A stretch of DNA of 64,000 nt from Melioribacter sp051488665 (GTDB lineage: Bacteria > Bacteroidota > Ignavibacteria > Ignavibacteriales > Melioribacteraceae), in NCBI RefSeq assembly GCF_051488665.1, contig NZ_JBPSEG010000002.1, positions 62,001 through 126,000 on the forward strand. Reading direction: 5' to 3'. The stretch's first letter is position 1; every line of letters starts with the position of its first letter. The notes beneath the pieces were generated by a model. The model searched no databases and was not told the DNA's origin. It saw only the letters and a list, made by a program, of their open reading frames with translations. Made by a program: the position numbers and the translations under genes. Below are positions 1 to 9,514 of the stretch, one piece after another.

Positions 1-1
1 C

Positions 2-592
2 GACGAAGTAATTGCAACCAGACCGGTTTACGCCGGGAAAGCTTTGACGGATGTGAAAATTAAATCCGACAGAAAAATTTTCACTTTAAGACCAAACGTA
101 TTTAAAGCGGAAAAAATTTCGGAACAAGACGCTGAAATCGAAGTACAAAATGCAGAGAAATTAAATCTCAAGACAAGAGTGGTGGAGATTAAGAAATCAG
201 ACACAAAACTCGACGTAGCAGAAGCCGACATAATTGTTTCGGGCGGAAGAGGTATGAAAGCCCCTGAGAATTTCAAACTTATCGAAGAGCTTGCGGATTT
301 ATTAGGCGCAGCCACAGGCGCATCACGCGCCGTAGTCGACGCCGGATGGCGCCCTCACAGCGAACAGGTAGGTCAAACAGGGAAAACAGTATCGCCCACG
401 CTTTATATCGCACTCGGCATCTCAGGTGCAATTCAACACCTTGCGGGCATGAGATCGTCTAAGTATATTGTGGCTGTAAATAAAGACAAAGACGCTCCGA
501 TATTTCAAGTTGCCGATTACGGCATAGTCGGCGACGTTTTCGAGATTGTTCCAGCTATGATAGAAGAACTGAAGAAAATTAAGAATAATTGA
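2..592 (+). CDS. etfA: Electron transfer flavoprotein, alpha subunit (5' end outside window)
   Basis: C-terminal part of ETF alpha, which with ETF beta carries electrons from acyl-CoA and other flavin dehydrogenases to the quinone pool. The reading frame is open to the left window edge, so the gene is truncated here and the TTG at 44 is not its real start. The C-terminal FAD domain is clear: VSGGRGMKAPENF, then GAATGASRAVVDAGW, and the FAD-binding block TVSPTLYIALGISGAIQH followed by AGMRSSKYIVAVN. Its TGA overlaps a possible TTG start of the next gene; the ATG of that gene lies 2 bases after the stop, so the two are probably co-transcribed. The family assignment is firm; the electron donor cannot be told from this fragment. 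Confidence 0.95.
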   Translation, partial: DEVIATRPVYAGKALTDVKIKSDRKIFTLRPNVFKAEKISEQDAEIEVQNAEKLNLKTRVVEIKKSDTKLDVAEADIIVSGGRGMKAPENFKLIEELADLLGAATGASRAVVDAGWRPHSEQVGQTGKTVSPTLYIALGISGAIQHLAGMRSSKYIVAVNKDKDAPIFQVADYGIVGDVFEIVPAMIEELKKIKNN

Positions 593-594
593 GT

Positions 595-1206
595 ATGGAC
601 AAAGTTCAAGTTGAAATATTAGGTTTGTCAGCCAGCCCCTCCACGGGAGGGGCTTATGCCCTTTTATTAAAAGAAGTTTACGGATTGCGCCGATTGCCGA
701 TTATCATCGGCTCCTTCGAAGCTCAATCGATCGCTCTGGAAATCGAAGGGATAAAAGCGCCTCGTCCGTTAACGCATGATTTAATGAAAATTCTTCTCGA
801 CCATTTAGGAGCCACAGTCGCCGAGGTGCTAATCGACGAACTAAGAGACAATACGTTTTATGCCAAGATTAAACTTGAGGTTTCATCGCTTACTCACGAA
901 ATCGATTCCCGCCCAAGCGATGCAATTGCGCTGGCAGTAAGAACGGGCTCGCCCATCTATGTATCCGAAGACGTTATGAGATTGGCTTCTTTCGTACCGT
1001 CAAGCGAAGATGTTGAGGAAGGCGTTAATCCCGAAGAGGAAGACGAATTCGAAGAGCCAAAACCGATGCACGAAAAAAGACCGATATCGAAAGAAGGAAG
1101 AATAGCCGAATTGCAGGACCAATTGCGCGAAGCGATTGAAAAAGAAGATTACGAAAGAGCGGCTAAACTGCGGGATGAAATAAACCGGCTGAAAGGAACA
1201 AATTAA
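595..1206 (+). CDS. Bifunctional nuclease family (DUF151) protein with C-terminal UVR motif
   Basis: Residues about 1-135 form a BFN/DUF151 domain (VEILGLSAS, LPIIIGSFEAQSIA, SRPSDAIALAVRTGSPIYV). After an acidic linker, the last 35 residues form a UvrB/UvrC-type motif (ELQDQLREAIEKEDYERAAK). The same BFN-plus-UVR order is known in plant BBD nucleases; the bacterial family is described as having DNase/RNase activity, but its cellular role is unsettled. I take the ATG at 595 rather than the TTG at 589 that overlaps the etfA stop. No good Shine-Dalgarno is seen for either. The gene ends 1 base before the convergent DUF2851 gene with no terminator between them. Confidence 0.85.
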   Translation: MDKVQVEILGLSASPSTGGAYALLLKEVYGLRRLPIIIGSFEAQSIALEIEGIKAPRPLTHDLMKILLDHLGATVAEVLIDELRDNTFYAKIKLEVSSLTHEIDSRPSDAIALAVRTGSPIYVSEDVMRLASFVPSSEDVEEGVNPEEEDEFEEPKPMHEKRPISKEGRIAELQDQLREAIEKEDYERAAKLRDEINRLKGTN

Positions 1207-1207
1207 A

Positions 1208-2689
1208 TCATTCGAATACTACTTTTCCTATTTCGCATTCGAGACATTTATTTTTCGAACAATAATTCCTGAACAAATCAATCATTCCCTGAGCGTAGAC
1301 AGTTTTTTTAACCTTATTTTGGACTCCGAGGGCGTCTGCGACATTGTGTATAATCTGGTTTTCGGCGCGCTGCTCATAAACTCCGTACGTCTTAACTATT
1401 TTATCGGTCAATTGCTCGTGTCCGTATATTTTAAAATAAACAGCAAAATAAGGCAGAATAACATTGATCATTATTTCGTCGGCTCGCGATGCTCCGACAA
1501 AATATTTAATATCTGTTGATGCGCGCTCGCCCAATACATAATGGCTCTTCCAATAACCGTCCGACTTTATTACGAACAAAGATCTTACCGAATTGACAAG
1601 CACTCCGAGATTGCGAATTTCTTTAATCTTTTTGGTAATAACTCCAATTAAATCGTTATGCAACAACTGATAAAGAATTCGAGCGCCTCCGGCAATTCTG
1701 ACCGTCGGGAAATTTTGCGGACGTATTCTGAAAAACTGCCATTGTGCGCTTTCCAAATAATCTCCGTCATAGAAAGGCTTGATTGAATTCCAGTACAGCT
1801 CCGACTTTTCAAGATATTCTTTGGTATCTATATCAGGTTCTTTTTGAAGAGAATCGGCCAATCCCGATATATGAAGCAGAGCCGATTCAAATTTTTGGAG
1901 AATTACTCCGTCCTTTTCGATTTTTTTAAGGAATTCGATATCGGCTTTTCTTGCAAGCGAAGTCATCGGGTTTTTATTTTTCGAATAACCGAGAGCTTCG
2001 AATAATAATTCGTACAAAAGTTGCATCCATACTTCTTTGCTGTGAAAATCCTTATGGTGAAACTCTCTTTTCTGAAATTCCTCAGTAAGGTCATAAGAAA
2101 CGACCGGTTCTTTAATTCCGGCGTCTTTAAGAAACTGAATTTCTTTCAGGCGTTCGTATATCTTATTGCATTTTTTATTAAAACGCTCAATGCCCAATTT
2201 GTATAAATGAGAATTGCGTAATTCCACAGGAGCGTTTTCAGCCACTGCGGAACATTTCAAAATACCGGAGATATCATTTTTTTCTTCGGGATGTGTTTCT
2301 TTAATTTTCTTAATTTCGTCGCTGTTGATTAAACTTGCTATTGTAATCGACGGTATTTTTCGCCCGCTTCTCGTATAAACGTATCCGTGATTATTTTTGT
2401 TTTCGAAAGTTACGTGTAGGATTACGCTGTTGTATTTATTATCTATATTGTGCCCGTGGAGTTTCCAGTCGGAATAGTCGTAATCGATTTCAATATCGCC
2501 CACATAAGTAAGATTGCCTATTCTGATTCTTGCATTCTTGAAGTCAGGTCCGGCAGAGTCGTGATTGAGAGCGCCGCAGTCGAGCACTGCAATTTCTTCT
2601 CCGTTAATTGTTTCTAGAATTGTGTTGTGGTCTAATTTCTGCCAGACTTCGTAGAGAAACCCTTCGTGAAATTTTGATTCTGAACCCAT
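1208..2689 (-). CDS. DUF2851 family protein, function unknown
   Basis: A 493-residue soluble protein matching the DUF2851 family common in Bacteroidota and relatives, by its overall pattern: N-terminal EGFLYEVWQ and the LDCGALNHDSAGPDFKNARI segment. No signal peptide or membrane segment is visible. The C-terminus holds a Cys cluster, YCSKNKCLECEIGK (CxxxxCxxC), that could bind metal. It sits at the distal end of the cell-elongation/nucleotide block, 84 bases after the pyrF start region in the opposite reading order, so it may have its own promoter. I know of no established function. The family assignment is from recognition and not from a search. Confidence 0.75.
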   Translation of the reverse strand: MGSESKFHEGFLYEVWQKLDHNTILETINGEEIAVLDCGALNHDSAGPDFKNARIRIGNLTYVGDIEIDYDYSDWKLHGHNIDNKYNSVILHVTFENKNNHGYVYTRSGRKIPSITIASLINSDEIKKIKETHPEEKNDISGILKCSAVAENAPVELRNSHLYKLGIERFNKKCNKIYERLKEIQFLKDAGIKEPVVSYDLTEEFQKREFHHKDFHSKEVWMQLLYELLFEALGYSKNKNPMTSLARKADIEFLKKIEKDGVILQKFESALLHISGLADSLQKEPDIDTKEYLEKSELYWNSIKPFYDGDYLESAQWQFFRIRPQNFPTVRIAGGARILYQLLHNDLIGVITKKIKEIRNLGVLVNSVRSLFVIKSDGYWKSHYVLGERASTDIKYFVGASRADEIMINVILPYFAVYFKIYGHEQLTDKIVKTYGVYEQRAENQIIHNVADALGVQNKVKKTVYAQGMIDLFRNYCSKNKCLECEIGKVVFE

Positions 2690-2773
2690 TGGTCCGCCAA
2701 TTTTATATTGAGAATGAACTGAAGATTCGAACGCTTATAAAATTAAGATTTTATTTTAGTAAAATCCACAATT

Positions 2774-3565
2774 TTATAAATTGACGTAACTCAGAATTCT
2801 CTCCCTCAACGTTTCCGGGAATCTATCAGTCGAATCGCAATAGAGCAATCCCCTGCTGACATTTACAATAAAATTACTCTTACCCGCATTCCCGAATATC
2901 GAGACTATCTCGTCGTAGCTTCCTCCCTGCGCTCCGACGCCGGGCAATAAAACCGGCATATCCCCGAAAGAATCGATTGCTTTGCGGAGCTCCGAAGAAT
3001 TAGTGGCTCCAAACACAAGTCCGATGTTATTGCGGGTATTCCATTGGTTTGCTTTTTCAATAACCGCATTATATAAAAGTCTTCCGTCTTTAAGCTCGAG
3101 CTTTTCGAAGTCTGCCGAGCCGGGATTAGATGTTAAAGCAAGTATAAAATTCAATTTATTCTCAAATTCGAAAAAAGGCTGAAGCGAATCGAAGCCCATA
3201 TAAGGATGAAGAGTAACCGCATCGCAATTGAAATAATTAAAAACCGATTCAGCGTACATTCTGGAAGTATTACCGATATCTCCCCTTTTTGCGTCTGCGA
3301 TAATTAGCAGGTCGTCGGGTATAAGTTTTATTGTTTCGATTAAATTTTTTATTCCCTCTATTCCGTCCTTTTCGTAGAATGCAAAATTAATTTTATATGC
3401 AGCGGTGTAATCTTTAGTATTTTCTATTACCGTCTTATTGAAAGCCAGAACTGGATTAGGTTCTTTTTTAAAATACTCCGGTATTTTGGAGATATCCGTA
3501 TCCAAACCGACGCAGATATGCAAACCCGCTTTTAATTTATTATTTAATTTTTCCAGAGCCGTCAT
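2774..3565 (-). CDS. pyrF: Orotidine 5'-phosphate decarboxylase (type 2)
   Basis: Converts OMP to UMP, the last step of de novo UMP synthesis. The catalytic block IIADAKRGDIGNTSRMY shows the family Lys/Asp array (DxKxxD followed by IGNT). The C-terminal phosphate-binding part reads LLPGVGAQGG and VNVSRGLLY. At 263 residues it fits the longer type 2 form rather than the roughly 230-residue E. coli-like form. It starts 1 base after the dcd stop, so the two are translationally close. This places UMP synthesis beside dCTP deaminase at the end of the block that begins with CTP synthase. Confidence 0.95.
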   Translation of the reverse strand: MTALEKLNNKLKAGLHICVGLDTDISKIPEYFKKEPNPVLAFNKTVIENTKDYTAAYKINFAFYEKDGIEGIKNLIETIKLIPDDLLIIADAKRGDIGNTSRMYAESVFNYFNCDAVTLHPYMGFDSLQPFFEFENKLNFILALTSNPGSADFEKLELKDGRLLYNAVIEKANQWNTRNNIGLVFGATNSSELRKAIDSFGDMPVLLPGVGAQGGSYDEIVSIFGNAGKSNFIVNVSRGLLYCDSTDRFPETLRERILSYVNL

Positions 3566-3566
3566 A

Positions 3567-4115
3567 TTATTCTCTATTTTTTTTGAAATTTTTATACATC
3601 ATCGATTCCACAGGAAACTCAGTACGCTTATTATACTTGGCGGATAATTTTTTATCGTAGGAAATTTCCACGTCTCCGTCCAATTTGAAATAGATAATCT
3701 GCCCTATCGGCATTCCCGCATAAATACGGACGGGTTGTTTCACGCTTATTTCGAGCGTCCACGTATTGCAAAAGCCCACGTCTCCTTTGCCCGCCGTGGA
3801 ATGTATATCAATGCCGAGACGCCCTATGCTCGACTTCCCTTCGAGGAATGGCACATAATTATATGTCTCTGTATATTCTTCCGTCACTCCGAGATAGAGT
3901 TTAGAAGGGAGGAGTATGAATCCGTCATCGGGTATTTCGAACAGTTCTATTTCATTGTGCTTTTTTGCGTCGAGGATATCGTCTTTATATACGCCGAGCC
4001 ATTTACCGAGATGAACGTCGTAACTGTTCGAGCCCAGATTTTCGCGCTTGAACGGCTCAATTACGATATTCCCTTTTTCAATTTCTTCCAGAATTTTTTT
4101 ATCCGAAAGTATCAT
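3567..4115 (-). CDS. dcd: dCTP deaminase
   Basis: Deaminates dCTP to dUTP to feed thymidylate synthesis; member of the trimeric dUTPase-like superfamily. Visible blocks are SNSYDVHLGKWL near residue 30, the active-site segment EGKSSIGRLGIDIHSTAGKG at about 92-111, and NTWTLEISVKQPVRIYAGMP with the catalytic Glu. The GKGDVGFCNTW variant differs from the E. coli RIDPGW form but resembles Bacteroidota members as I recall them. Length of 182 residues is normal. It begins 9 bases after the rodA stop and abuts pyrF. Confidence 0.92.
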   Translation of the reverse strand: MILSDKKILEEIEKGNIVIEPFKRENLGSNSYDVHLGKWLGVYKDDILDAKKHNEIELFEIPDDGFILLPSKLYLGVTEEYTETYNYVPFLEGKSSIGRLGIDIHSTAGKGDVGFCNTWTLEISVKQPVRIYAGMPIGQIIYFKLDGDVEISYDKKLSAKYNKRTEFPVESMMYKNFKKNRE

Positions 4116-4124
4116 AATTTCGCC

Positions 4125-5375
4125 TCACGTGTGCAGTTTTCTGTTTTTATAAATATTCATAACAATGCCGGCTAAAATCATATTAACCAGCAAAGAACTT
4201 CCTCCGTAACTCAAAAACGGCAGCGGAATGCCGATAACAGGAGTAATGCCCAAATTCATTCCGATATTAATAGCAAAATGCGAAAAGTAAAGAGTCAGCG
4301 CTCCAATTATAACAAGCGAGCCGAATTTATCTTTTGAAATCGAGGCAAAGTAAAGTAATCTCAAAAATACCATTAAGAAAAGCATAAGAACAATAATGCT
4401 TCCGATAAAACCGAATTCCTCGCCTATAACGCAATAAATAAAATCCGTCCACTGCTCCGGGATGAAACGCAATTGCGTTTGATTCCCTTGCATAAAACCT
4501 TTGCCGAAGATCCCACCAGATCCGATAGCAAGTTTTGCCTGCAGCGCATTATAGCCCGCTCCCAAAGGATCTGCATACGGATTAATAAAAGTTTCAATTC
4601 TCTTTTGCTGGTGAGGCTTCAACAAACGGAAACCGTATTCGAAAAAGAAAGACGCTCCTAAATTCAACATGAATATTGCTATACTGTTGAATAAGTCCCT
4701 CTTAAATATAAAGAGCGCTATAATAACCGCAACGAGAGAGGCTATAAAATAGATAGTTCCCAAAAGCGACGCAAAAGTTACAATCAGCGGCGAAAGGACT
4801 ACAAATAAAGCAAAAAGACTTATACCGCTCCAGAAAACAATCGAAACCGTAAGTATAGTAAAGATTATTGCTGTGCCCGTGTCCGGTTCCAATAAGATCA
4901 GCAAAGCCGGTAAAAAACCGACGCCGACTGCTATTGCTATATCTTTGATGTTATTAATATCTCTTTCTTTGTAAGATATCCAATATGATATACCCAGAAT
5001 AGTTCCGATTTTTGCAAATTCGGAAGGTTGAAAACCGATCGGTCCGAAATCGAGCCAGCTCTTGGCTCCGTATACTGTTTTGCCTGCTGCTAAAACAACT
5101 ATCAACAAAAACAACGAAAATGCATAAGCAGGGACAGCCATATTTTTAAACGCCTGTTCGGGAAGATTATATATTATAAAAAACGTTAACAGAGAAATAA
5201 CGGCAAAAAACAATTGTTTGTTAAAATTTTGCGACGCGGTAGGATGATTAGCAGTCGAGCTGTAAATTGCCGCCAATCCGAATAATATCAACAGCAAAAC
5301 GGATGTAAAGAAGACGATATCAAATCGATCGTTTAATTTATAATCAATTTTCAATTTTACTTGCTCCTGCTGCAA
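4125..5375 (-). CDS. rodA: RodA, SEDS peptidoglycan glycosyltransferase
   Basis: SEDS-family polymerase that makes septum-independent, lateral-wall glycan together with PBP2. The 416 residues contain about ten hydrophobic segments. Family blocks seen are FGPIGFQPSEFAKIG, LLILLEPDTGTAIIF (with the catalytic-type Asp), NQTQLRFIPEQWTDFIY and IPLPFLSYGGSSLLVN near the C-terminus. Its start lies inside the 3' end of mrdA (32-base overlap), the usual close pairing of PBP2 and RodA. Followed after 9 bases by dcd. Confidence 0.95.
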   Translation of the reverse strand: MQQEQVKLKIDYKLNDRFDIVFFTSVLLLILFGLAAIYSSTANHPTASQNFNKQLFFAVISLLTFFIIYNLPEQAFKNMAVPAYAFSLFLLIVVLAAGKTVYGAKSWLDFGPIGFQPSEFAKIGTILGISYWISYKERDINNIKDIAIAVGVGFLPALLILLEPDTGTAIIFTILTVSIVFWSGISLFALFVVLSPLIVTFASLLGTIYFIASLVAVIIALFIFKRDLFNSIAIFMLNLGASFFFEYGFRLLKPHQQKRIETFINPYADPLGAGYNALQAKLAIGSGGIFGKGFMQGNQTQLRFIPEQWTDFIYCVIGEEFGFIGSIIVLMLFLMVFLRLLYFASISKDKFGSLVIIGALTLYFSHFAINIGMNLGITPVIGIPLPFLSYGGSSLLVNMILAGIVMNIYKNRKLHT

Positions 5376-7152
5376 CTTCGTTCTTAATTATTTTATTATC
5401 GCTGTCAACATGCTTGTTTAAGTAAGCTTTTATAACATCACGGGCAATGGGAGCGGCAACAGTGCTTCCGTAACCCGCATTTTCAACGACTACCGCTACA
5501 GCAATTTTAGGATTTTCGTACGGGGCAAATCCAATAAAAATCGAATGGTCGTCTCCGTGCGGATTTTGAGCCGTGCCGGTTTTACCCGCAATCTTGATGT
5601 CGGGCAATCTGATGTTAGTTGCCGTGCCGGCGCCGTTGACAACGAGATACATTGCATGCCTTACAATATCGAACGAGCGTCTGCTTATTCCGATATCAAA
5701 ATACTGTGGTTCAATTCCCTGAAATTTCCCTTTTTTCAAAATACCTTTAACGAGATGGGGTTTTGCGGATTTACCGTAATTGGCAAGCAGAGCGGCATAT
5801 TGAGCCAATTGCAAAGGCGTAACGCTGAGTTCGCCCTGCCCGATACCCAAACTCAATAATATACCTTTAGGCCAGCGGTCCTTGCCGAAAGCATTTTCAT
5901 AATATTGTTTCGTCGGCAGCAATCCCGAAGTTTCTTCGCCGATATCAATGCCGGTTTTTCTCCCGAATCCGAATTTTGCAGCGTATTTAGACCAATTGTC
6001 GAGACCTATTTTTAAAGCGAGCTGATAATAATATGCATTGCACGATTTTTCAATAGATGTTGTAAGATCAGTATTGGAATGATAATGAAGGCATTTAAAA
6101 AACCGGTCGCCGAAGTAATAACCTCCGTTACAAAAGAATCGGGTCTTTTCTGTAATAATTCCTTCCTCAAGTCCCGCTATAGCCGCTACCATCTTAAAAG
6201 TAGAACCCGGAGAATAGATCGACATGGTCGCTCTGTTAAAGAGAGGCTTATCCTCGTCTTCGTTCAATTCTTTCCATACTTTTGAAAAATTCATGGAAGA
6301 AAAATTTTCCAGATCGTACATTGGCGAACTGACCATTGCCAGAATTTCGCCGGTGGAAGGTTCGATTGCCACCAGCGCTCCGCGTTTATCCGTAAAGAGA
6401 GATTCGGCGACTTGCTGCGTATATTTATCCAGAGTAAGCACTAAATCATATCCTTTTGTGGGCGCTATATCGCTTTTACCTGAATTATACCTGCCGATTG
6501 TTTTTTGGTGCGAATCGACCAATAAATATTGGATCCCTTTTTCGCCGCGCAGAACCGATTCATAATTTTTTTCTATTCCCGCATACCCTATTTCATCTCC
6601 CAGACTGTAACCCGCCATCTTTTCCAACTGGTTTTTGTTTATTTCCCTTAAGTATCCGAAAATATGCGAGCCGCGCACTCCGAACGAATAGTCTCTTCGT
6701 GTTTCTATAACATAATCGACGCCGGGTAGTTTTTCGGCATTTTCTTCATACCAGGCAATAACTTTATAATCTACATTCTTTGCAATCCTGACCGGAACGT
6801 AAGGCGACATACGTTTGTTCTTTTCCAACAATCCGCTTAAATAACCCCTATCGAATCCGAGTATAGTCTCCAGATAACGGTTGAGCGACGTATCGTATTT
6901 ATCCGGCGTAATTCTCAATGTAAAAGAAGGCTCGTTTCCTACCAGTATGTTGTTGTTTCTATCGTAAAGTATCCCTCTCGGAGCCGTCTGATAAATCGGC
7001 TTTACGCTGTTTTCGTTTGCCTTAACCGTATAGACGCTCCCCTGCAGTACTTGCATGTTAAACAATTGGATAAACGAGACGATAAAGAATGAGATTATTA
7101 TTACGTATAAGATTCTTCTCCGAACGTCGCGTCCGAAAATTTGCTCTTTCAT
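5344..7152 (-). CDS. mrdA: Penicillin-binding protein 2 (elongation transpeptidase)
   Basis: Class B PBP that cross-links new lateral-wall peptidoglycan. One N-terminal membrane anchor is at about residues 14-32. The dimerisation domain includes APRGILYDRNNNILVGNEPS, and the transpeptidase domain carries SxxK as SPGSTFKM (Ser near residue 318), SxN as SCNAYYY and KTG as GKTGTAQNP near 523. Length of 602 is normal. It overlaps mreD by 4 bases and rodA by 32 bases, so it belongs to a single mre-mrd transcription unit. Confidence 0.96.
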   Translation of the reverse strand: MKEQIFGRDVRRRILYVIIISFFIVSFIQLFNMQVLQGSVYTVKANENSVKPIYQTAPRGILYDRNNNILVGNEPSFTLRITPDKYDTSLNRYLETILGFDRGYLSGLLEKNKRMSPYVPVRIAKNVDYKVIAWYEENAEKLPGVDYVIETRRDYSFGVRGSHIFGYLREINKNQLEKMAGYSLGDEIGYAGIEKNYESVLRGEKGIQYLLVDSHQKTIGRYNSGKSDIAPTKGYDLVLTLDKYTQQVAESLFTDKRGALVAIEPSTGEILAMVSSPMYDLENFSSMNFSKVWKELNEDEDKPLFNRATMSIYSPGSTFKMVAAIAGLEEGIITEKTRFFCNGGYYFGDRFFKCLHYHSNTDLTTSIEKSCNAYYYQLALKIGLDNWSKYAAKFGFGRKTGIDIGEETSGLLPTKQYYENAFGKDRWPKGILLSLGIGQGELSVTPLQLAQYAALLANYGKSAKPHLVKGILKKGKFQGIEPQYFDIGISRRSFDIVRHAMYLVVNGAGTATNIRLPDIKIAGKTGTAQNPHGDDHSIFIGFAPYENPKIAVAVVVENAGYGSTVAAPIARDVIKAYLNKHVDSDNKIIKNEVAAGASKIEN

Positions 7153-7637
7153 CTTAATTCCCTTCTAGGCATTGCAATTACTACCGGCAATGCAAAAACA
7201 GAAGTATATAAAGCGGGCAATAAGCTTCCTTCAATCAAAAGGATAAACAGATTAAGTTCGGGTCTGGTAGCCGCGATCAACGTGTATAAAAAAGAATAAG
7301 CTATAGCCGAAATCAGGCTAATATAGAAAAAATAGACGGTTGCCGTATTAATTTCCACTTTATTTTCATTATAAAAATATCCCGCTATAAAGCCGCTAAC
7401 TGTCATTGCAAACATATTGACGCCCACGGCTCCTCCTGAAATCAAATCGTACAGAAGTCCCAGAATAAAACCAAGTAGCATTCCGAAAATCTGTCCGTGC
7501 TTCAATGCATAAAATGTTATTAAAATTATCAAGAGATTAGGCGCTATTCCCGATATACTTATAAGAGGAACTACCGTTAATTGAACGGCAGCGAGCAGAA
7601 TAAATATTAAAACAGGTATCGAAATTTGTTTAATCAT
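7149..7637 (-). CDS. mreD: MreD, rod shape-determining membrane protein
   Basis: A 162-residue protein made of about five hydrophobic helices with few motifs (SGIAPNLLIILITFYALKHG, GLLYDLISGGAVGVNMFA), as expected for MreD of the elongasome. The assignment leans on size, topology and its exact place between mreC and mrdA, with 4-base overlaps on both sides. The bitopic and polytopic components MreC, MreD, PBP2 and RodA are all here in the classical order. Confidence 0.9.
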   Translation of the reverse strand: MIKQISIPVLIFILLAAVQLTVVPLISISGIAPNLLIILITFYALKHGQIFGMLLGFILGLLYDLISGGAVGVNMFAMTVSGFIAGYFYNENKVEINTATVYFFYISLISAIAYSFLYTLIAATRPELNLFILLIEGSLLPALYTSVFALPVVIAMPRRELR

Positions 7638-8464
7638 TTTTTAATAAGATTAAGTTTAATGTCGTCGAGTTTTTTATCGGGTATTATTTGCATTATAAAA
7701 ACGTTATACAAAGTTCTGATATCCGTATACGGGCGAACCGTAACCGAATGCAGAAATCCGACAGGCACTTCTTCCCTGTCAATAACTTCTCCGATTGGCA
7801 AGTTCGGAGGGAATATAGTGCTGAAATCGGAAGTCTCGACTTTGCTTCCGATTTGTATATCATAAGTTGACGGAATATTTTTAATGATCAGTTTGTTGCC
7901 GTCCCATGTCATAATACCGTTGAGATTCGGCGGTTTTATTGCCGCTGCAATTTTGAGTTTCGTATTATAAAGATTTCTTACGACGGAATAATCATGAGAA
8001 ATATCGGTTACTATACCTACCAAGCCGCTTGAACTAATTGCCGGCATCCCGATACGGATACCGTCGTTCAATCCTTTATTTATAATAAAAGAGCCGTCGA
8101 CGTAGTTTACCGTCTTGGAAATTATATCCGCTGCAATAATGGGATAGTTGAGAGAGTCTCTTAAATTTAAAGCCGCTCTCAATTCTATATTTTCTTCTAC
8201 CCTGTTTCTGAGTCTGCTCAATTCTAACATCAATTGCGCATTTTCTCGTTTGAGTTCTTCGATCGATTCACGCTGTCTGAAAATCGAAACCGGATAGTTT
8301 AATAATTCGCTAACGACCGCAAAATTTCCGAATGCAAATTGCTTTAATCGTATCAACTGAGAGCTGTCATTAAAAGATAGCGCAAGCAGACTAATAGCAG
8401 AGAGAATAAAGAGGAGAATATATTCCTTATATCTTCTAAATATCTTAAACAAAAATCTAATCAT
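7634..8464 (-). CDS. mreC: MreC, rod shape-determining protein
   Basis: Periplasmic scaffold of the elongation complex, 276 residues. It shows one N-terminal membrane segment (about 16-32), a coiled coil rich in Glu/Leu/Arg (about 62-95, RESIEELKRENAQLMLELSR) and the beta-barrel MreC core (INKGLNDGIRIGMPAISSSG, VGIVTDISHDYSVVRNLYN). It overlaps the mreB stop by 1 base and mreD by 4 bases. Confidence 0.95.
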   Translation of the reverse strand: MIRFLFKIFRRYKEYILLFILSAISLLALSFNDSSQLIRLKQFAFGNFAVVSELLNYPVSIFRQRESIEELKRENAQLMLELSRLRNRVEENIELRAALNLRDSLNYPIIAADIISKTVNYVDGSFIINKGLNDGIRIGMPAISSSGLVGIVTDISHDYSVVRNLYNTKLKIAAAIKPPNLNGIMTWDGNKLIIKNIPSTYDIQIGSKVETSDFSTIFPPNLPIGEVIDREEVPVGFLHSVTVRPYTDIRTLYNVFIMQIIPDKKLDDIKLNLIKK

Positions 8465-9489
8465 CAGTATGTTCTTTTACGCAAAAATACTTTCGAATAC
8501 TTATTAATATTTTCCAAAGCTTTGCCTGTGCCTCTCACTACAGCAGTAAGAGGGTCTTCAGCCACGTGAACCGGTAAATTTGTTTCCATTCTGATTCTCT
8601 CGTCCAGACCTTTAAGCAGCGCGCCTCCGCCGGTTAACATTACGCCGCGGTCGAGAATGTCGGCAGATAATTCCGGCGGCGTACGTTCGAGCGTTTGTTT
8701 TACCGCGTCGACAATCTGTATAATATTTTCATTAAGAGCTTCTCTTATTTCGACTGAACTGACCTCTGTAGTTTTCGGAATACCGCCCACCAGGTCTCTG
8801 CCTTTAACTTGAATAGTCACCTCCTCTTTAAGAGGTACGGCAGAGCCGACTTCGCATTTAATAGCCTCGGCAGTGCGTTCGCCGATCAGTAAGTTATAAT
8901 TTTTCTTAAAGAATTGCATTATGGCGTTGTTCATCTCGTCGCCTGCAATTCTAATCGATTCTTCGTTTACAATTCCGCCCAGAGCAATTACGGCTATTTC
9001 CGTCGTACCGCCGCCGATATCGATAATCATATTGCCTGCCGGAGCTTCAACGTCGATACCGATTCCGATTGCGCCCGCCATCGGCTCGGCAATCAAGTGG
9101 ACTTCCTTTGCGCCCGCGTGTTCTGCAGCGTCGCGCACCGCGCGTTTTTCAACTTCCGTCACTCCGCTCGGAACGGCTACAACAACCCTTTTGCTTGCAA
9201 AACTGCTCGACGTCACTTTTTTGATAAAAGCCCTAATCATTCCTTCGGCTATTTCGAAATCGGCAATAACGCCGTCGCGCATCGGGCGCGTTACTCTAAT
9301 ATCCCGATGCTCCCTGCCCTGCATCTCTTTTGCTTTATTTCCCAGTTCTATAATTCTTTTGGTATTTCTATCGTATGCAACTATCGAAGGCTCGTTTAGC
9401 ACTATCCCTTTACCCTTAATGTAGATAAGAGTATTTGCAGTTCCGAGGTCGATAGCAAGATCAGTCATAAAAAAGTCGAATAATCCCAT
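8464..9489 (-). CDS. mreB: MreB, actin-like cell-shape protein
   Basis: Filament-forming ATPase that guides lateral wall synthesis. Actin-fold motifs are intact: phosphate 1 DLGTANTLIYIKGKGIVLNE, phosphate 2 MIIDIGGGTTEIAVIALGG and the adenosine motif MLTGGGALLKGLDERI. A GTG 12 bases upstream opens the same frame, but the codons between encode GGY from the GGGAGGATAT ribosome-binding site. The ATG ending at 9489 is therefore the better start, giving 341 residues. The gene follows purH by 25 bases and leads the mre-mrd genes. Confidence 0.97.
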   Translation of the reverse strand: MGLFDFFMTDLAIDLGTANTLIYIKGKGIVLNEPSIVAYDRNTKRIIELGNKAKEMQGREHRDIRVTRPMRDGVIADFEIAEGMIRAFIKKVTSSSFASKRVVVAVPSGVTEVEKRAVRDAAEHAGAKEVHLIAEPMAGAIGIGIDVEAPAGNMIIDIGGGTTEIAVIALGGIVNEESIRIAGDEMNNAIMQFFKKNYNLLIGERTAEAIKCEVGSAVPLKEEVTIQVKGRDLVGGIPKTTEVSSVEIREALNENIIQIVDAVKQTLERTPPELSADILDRGVMLTGGGALLKGLDERIRMETNLPVHVAEDPLTAVVRGTGKALENINKYSKVFLRKRTY

Positions 9490-9514
9490 ATATCCTCCCA
9501 CCTCGCAGTCGAGG

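Noticed and set aside
8914..9424. Two plus-strand frames of about 160 codons opposite mreB
   Set aside because: Antisense shadows of a strongly conserved gene, with no ribosome-binding site or recognisable protein pattern.
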